NCBI RefSeq assembly: GCF_042677045.1
Contig: NZ_JBHTIH010000007.1
Span: forward strand, 289,808 to 353,807
Source of the DNA: Lysobacter_K koreensis
Lineage (GTDB): Bacteria > Pseudomonadota > Gammaproteobacteria > Xanthomonadales > Xanthomonadaceae
Length of the DNA: 64,000 bases
Direction: 5' to 3'
In this document: in pieces, positions 62,662-64,000 of the stretch
How positions within the stretch are numbered: the first letter of the stretch is position 1
Layout: each line of letters begins with the position of its first letter
Made by a program: the position numbers and the translations under genes
The notes under the pieces: generated by a model
What the model was told of the DNA's origin: nothing
What the model saw: the letters and a program-made list of their open reading frames with translations, nothing else
The model's database searches: none

Positions 62662-63483
62662 TCAGGCCGCTAAAGCGTATGCCTCAGCGGGTGTCTTCAT
62701 GCCCAGCGCCTGGTGCGGGCGCCGGTGGTTGTAGAACTGGATCCAATCGCCGATCACGCGGCTGGCGTGTTGCTGGCTCTCGAAGCGGTGCCGGTGCGCG
62801 CATTGCTCCTTCAAGGTGCGGATGACCCGCTCGACCATGCCGTTCTGCTGCGGGCAGTGCGGGGTAATGAACTCCTGCTTCAAGCCATAGCCGCGCACCA
62901 TCGCGGTGTAGCTGCGGCTGGTGAACACCAGGCCGTTGTCGGAGCGCAGCAGGAATGGCTTGCGCACACGTCCCAACGTGCCGTACCGGGTGATCAGGGC
63001 CTGCTCCAAGGCCGCTACTGCCGTGCTGGCCTTGCCGCTACGCGACAAGTGCCAGCCCAGCAGTTGGCGTGTACAGCAGTCGATCACCAGGGCCAACGTC
63101 AGCCAGCCATCCCGGCCGCTCCAGATCCGGCACAGGTCGGTCGCCCAGGGTTCGTCGGGCGATATCGCCACCGATGGCAAGGCCTCGATTCGCGGCCGCC
63201 GTCCGATCGCACGCTTGCGCACCTGCCAGCCCATCAACTGGAAGACCCGCTGCACCGTGTTCTTGTTCATCGACAGCAGCCCTGCCACCGCGCGGTAGCC
63301 GAACGACGGTTCCTGCTCGATCATTTCCTTGATCGGCGTGGCCAGCTCCGGCTTCACCTTCGGTGCCGCCTTGGTCGGCCGGTAGTACACCGTCCGCCGC
63401 GGCACCGCGAACCAGCGGCACAGCTGACTGACCGACACCTTGAAGCCTCCGTCCTGCAGTCCATGACGGATCGCTTCGATCAC
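62662..63483 (-). CDS. IS3-family transposase OrfB (integrase core)
   Basis: 273 residues with a leading HTH_21-like part (EMIEQEPSFGYRAVAGLLS) and an rve integrase core. The DDE residues are in WATDLCRIW, LLRSDNGLVFTSRSY and QNGMVERVIRTLKEQ, and YNHRRPHQALGMKTPAEAY is the typical end. It is probably made mainly as an OrfAB fusion: a run of seven As (minus strand, 63519-63513) precedes the OrfA stop, and a -1 slip there enters this frame. Its own GTG overlaps the OrfA stop. No internal stop or frameshift is seen, so it looks intact. Confidence 0.93.
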   Translation of the reverse strand: MIEAIRHGLQDGGFKVSVSQLCRWFAVPRRTVYYRPTKAAPKVKPELATPIKEMIEQEPSFGYRAVAGLLSMNKNTVQRVFQLMGWQVRKRAIGRRPRIEALPSVAISPDEPWATDLCRIWSGRDGWLTLALVIDCCTRQLLGWHLSRSGKASTAVAALEQALITRYGTLGRVRKPFLLRSDNGLVFTSRSYTAMVRGYGLKQEFITPHCPQQNGMVERVIRTLKEQCAHRHRFESQQHASRVIGDWIQFYNHRRPHQALGMKTPAEAYALAA

Positions 63484-63794
63484 GTCTCGTCCTTGCCCAC
63501 CAGCGACTGCAATTTTTTTCGGGCGCGCAGCTCCAGCATCGCCTCGCCGTAGGCTTCCTGCAGGTCCTTGAGCTGCCGCTCGTACTGCTCGCGCACGTCT
63601 TCGGGCTTGGCCCGCAGCGCGTTCTCCATGCCCGCCTTGGCGTGGTCGATCCAGTCCTCAATCTCCGACGGGGTCAGGTCAAATTGCCGACTGGCCTCCG
63701 ATACGGTCGTCTTTCCCTGGATGATTTCTAGCACCAGCGCGGACTTCCGCTTGGCCGTCCAACGCTTGATCTCTTCTTCCATCATTGCGCTCAT
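63480..63794 (-). CDS. IS3-family transposase OrfA
   Basis: 104-residue helix-turn-helix protein. RWTAKRKSALVLEIIQGKTT and VSEASRQFDLTPSEIEDWID form the DNA-binding part, and a leucine-zipper-like helix follows (YERQLKDLQEAYGEAMLELR). It binds the inverted repeats and, as part of OrfAB, directs transposition. The ATG at 63794 is 54 bp inside the right end. The A7 slippery run lies within its codons for Lys-Lys near the end (RKKLQSLVG). Confidence 0.92.
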   Translation of the reverse strand: MSAMMEEEIKRWTAKRKSALVLEIIQGKTTVSEASRQFDLTPSEIEDWIDHAKAGMENALRAKPEDVREQYERQLKDLQEAYGEAMLELRARKKLQSLVGKDET

Positions 63795-63893
63795 GGGTGT
63801 CTCCTTGCGAAGTTACACCTGAGCAGGAAATCAGTGGGTCATTACACACCGGGCTTGTTACTCCGCCTTCCAAGCGCCGATGAATATCGCGCG

Positions 63894-63929
63894 CAAAAAA
63901 GAAACCCCAGCCTGGTGGGCTGGGGTTTC
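63894..63929 (-). terminator. rRNA-operon terminator
   Basis: GAAACCCCAGCC-TGGTG-GGCTGGGGTTTC (63901-63929) is a 12-bp stem. On the minus strand it is followed by TTTTTT. It stands 12 bp after the 5S 3' end. Confidence 0.95.
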
Positions 63930-63941
63930 GGGGATAAAGCC

Positions 63942-64000
63942 CCTGGCGATGACCTACTCTTGCATGGCTTAAGCCACACTACCATCGGCGCGTGTGCGTT
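63942..64000 (-). rRNA. rrf: 5S ribosomal RNA, 3' part (continues beyond window)
   Basis: The last ~59 nt of a 5S gene on the minus strand. Its reverse complement carries CCGATGGTAGTGTGG, then GAGTAGGTCATCGCCAGG, the standard 3' end of gammaproteobacterial 5S rRNA. The rest of the rRNA operon must lie to the right of the window. Confidence 0.93.

Larger units (their letters stand above)
62632..63848 (-). mobile_element. IS3-family insertion sequence, complete
   Basis: 1217-bp element with imperfect terminal inverted repeats of about 31 bp. The left end begins TGTGTAATGACCCAGCAGTT (62632) and the right end, read inwards, TGTGTAATGACCCACTGATT (from 63848). It encodes OrfA and OrfB on the minus strand in the IS3 arrangement. 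No flanking direct repeat is evident: the left neighbour reads CAGA, the right CCGG. The element lies between a recQ remnant and the rRNA-operon terminator. Confidence 0.9.

Overview
The window is very GC-rich, densely coded DNA from a gammaproteobacterium of the Xanthomonadaceae/Lysobacteraceae type (Lysobacter- or Luteimonas-like). This placement is an inference. It rests on a plant-type glutamate-cysteine ligase, the rpsU-yqeY-dnaG block next to tsaD, TonB receptors of the xanthomonad kind, frequent GTG starts, and many short intergenic inverted repeats that begin with GTAG or share the core CTGGGTTGG / CCAACCCAG. Nothing visible marks a prophage, plasmid or genomic island. The only recognisable mobile element is one IS3-family element at the right end.

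Layout. 1-6300: the tail of a TPR protein, gshA, an unusual peptide-permease set in which an OppA-like binding protein and an OppB-like permease flank a VIT-family transporter, then a DUF2007 protein with EF-hand-like loops. 6386-10731: engB, a cytochrome c4, two tandem DsbA-like thiol oxidoreductases and an endonuclease/exonuclease/phosphatase-fold protein. 10864-17835: a TonB-dependent receptor, a TauE/SafE permease, a soluble lytic transglycosylase and an NDUFA9-like NAD(P)-binding protein. 17932-22738: a 1318-residue CheB-CheR-PAS-HWE kinase fusion, its single-domain response regulator, and a PH-domain protein. 23057-31528: cca, a second TonB receptor, a VanZ-like and a MidA-like gene, a pteridine-reductase-like dehydrogenase, a DUF6159-like membrane protein and folK. 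31799-36146: folB, tsaD, rpsU, yqeY, dnaG. 36267-38249: an S9 peptidase.

38377-46551 is a complete aa3-type cytochrome c oxidase locus on the minus strand: cox2, cox1, a 44-residue membrane protein, the cox11-type Cu chaperone, cox3, SURF1, a membrane-anchored CxxxC protein, heme A synthase and heme O synthase. A small two-helix membrane protein gene lies on the opposite strand between cox3 and SURF1. 47019-62388 holds putA, a FadL-type porin, a rhomboid protease, a DUF1820 protein, a CHRD protein, the gpmI-envC-ctpA operon, a beta-helical seven-repeat protein, an M28 peptidase lipoprotein, a MAPEG protein and a 2OG-Fe(II) dioxygenase. The window closes with a remnant resembling the RecQ HRDC domain, the IS3 element, and an rRNA operon terminator with the 3' part of a 5S rRNA gene on the minus strand.

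Most of the content is core metabolism and cell-envelope biology. Themes are respiration (cytochrome c4, the oxidase and its assembly factors), folate synthesis (folB, folK, pteridine reductase), periplasmic thiol and peptidoglycan handling, and outer-membrane uptake. The least ordinary items are the OppA-VIT-OppB arrangement, the DUF2007/EF-hand fusion, the methylesterase/methyltransferase/kinase fusion with its receiver, the CxxxC and 44-residue proteins of the oxidase locus, the seven-repeat protein, and several families of intergenic inverted repeats. I saw no CRISPR array, tRNA gene, toxin-antitoxin pair or recognisable defence system.
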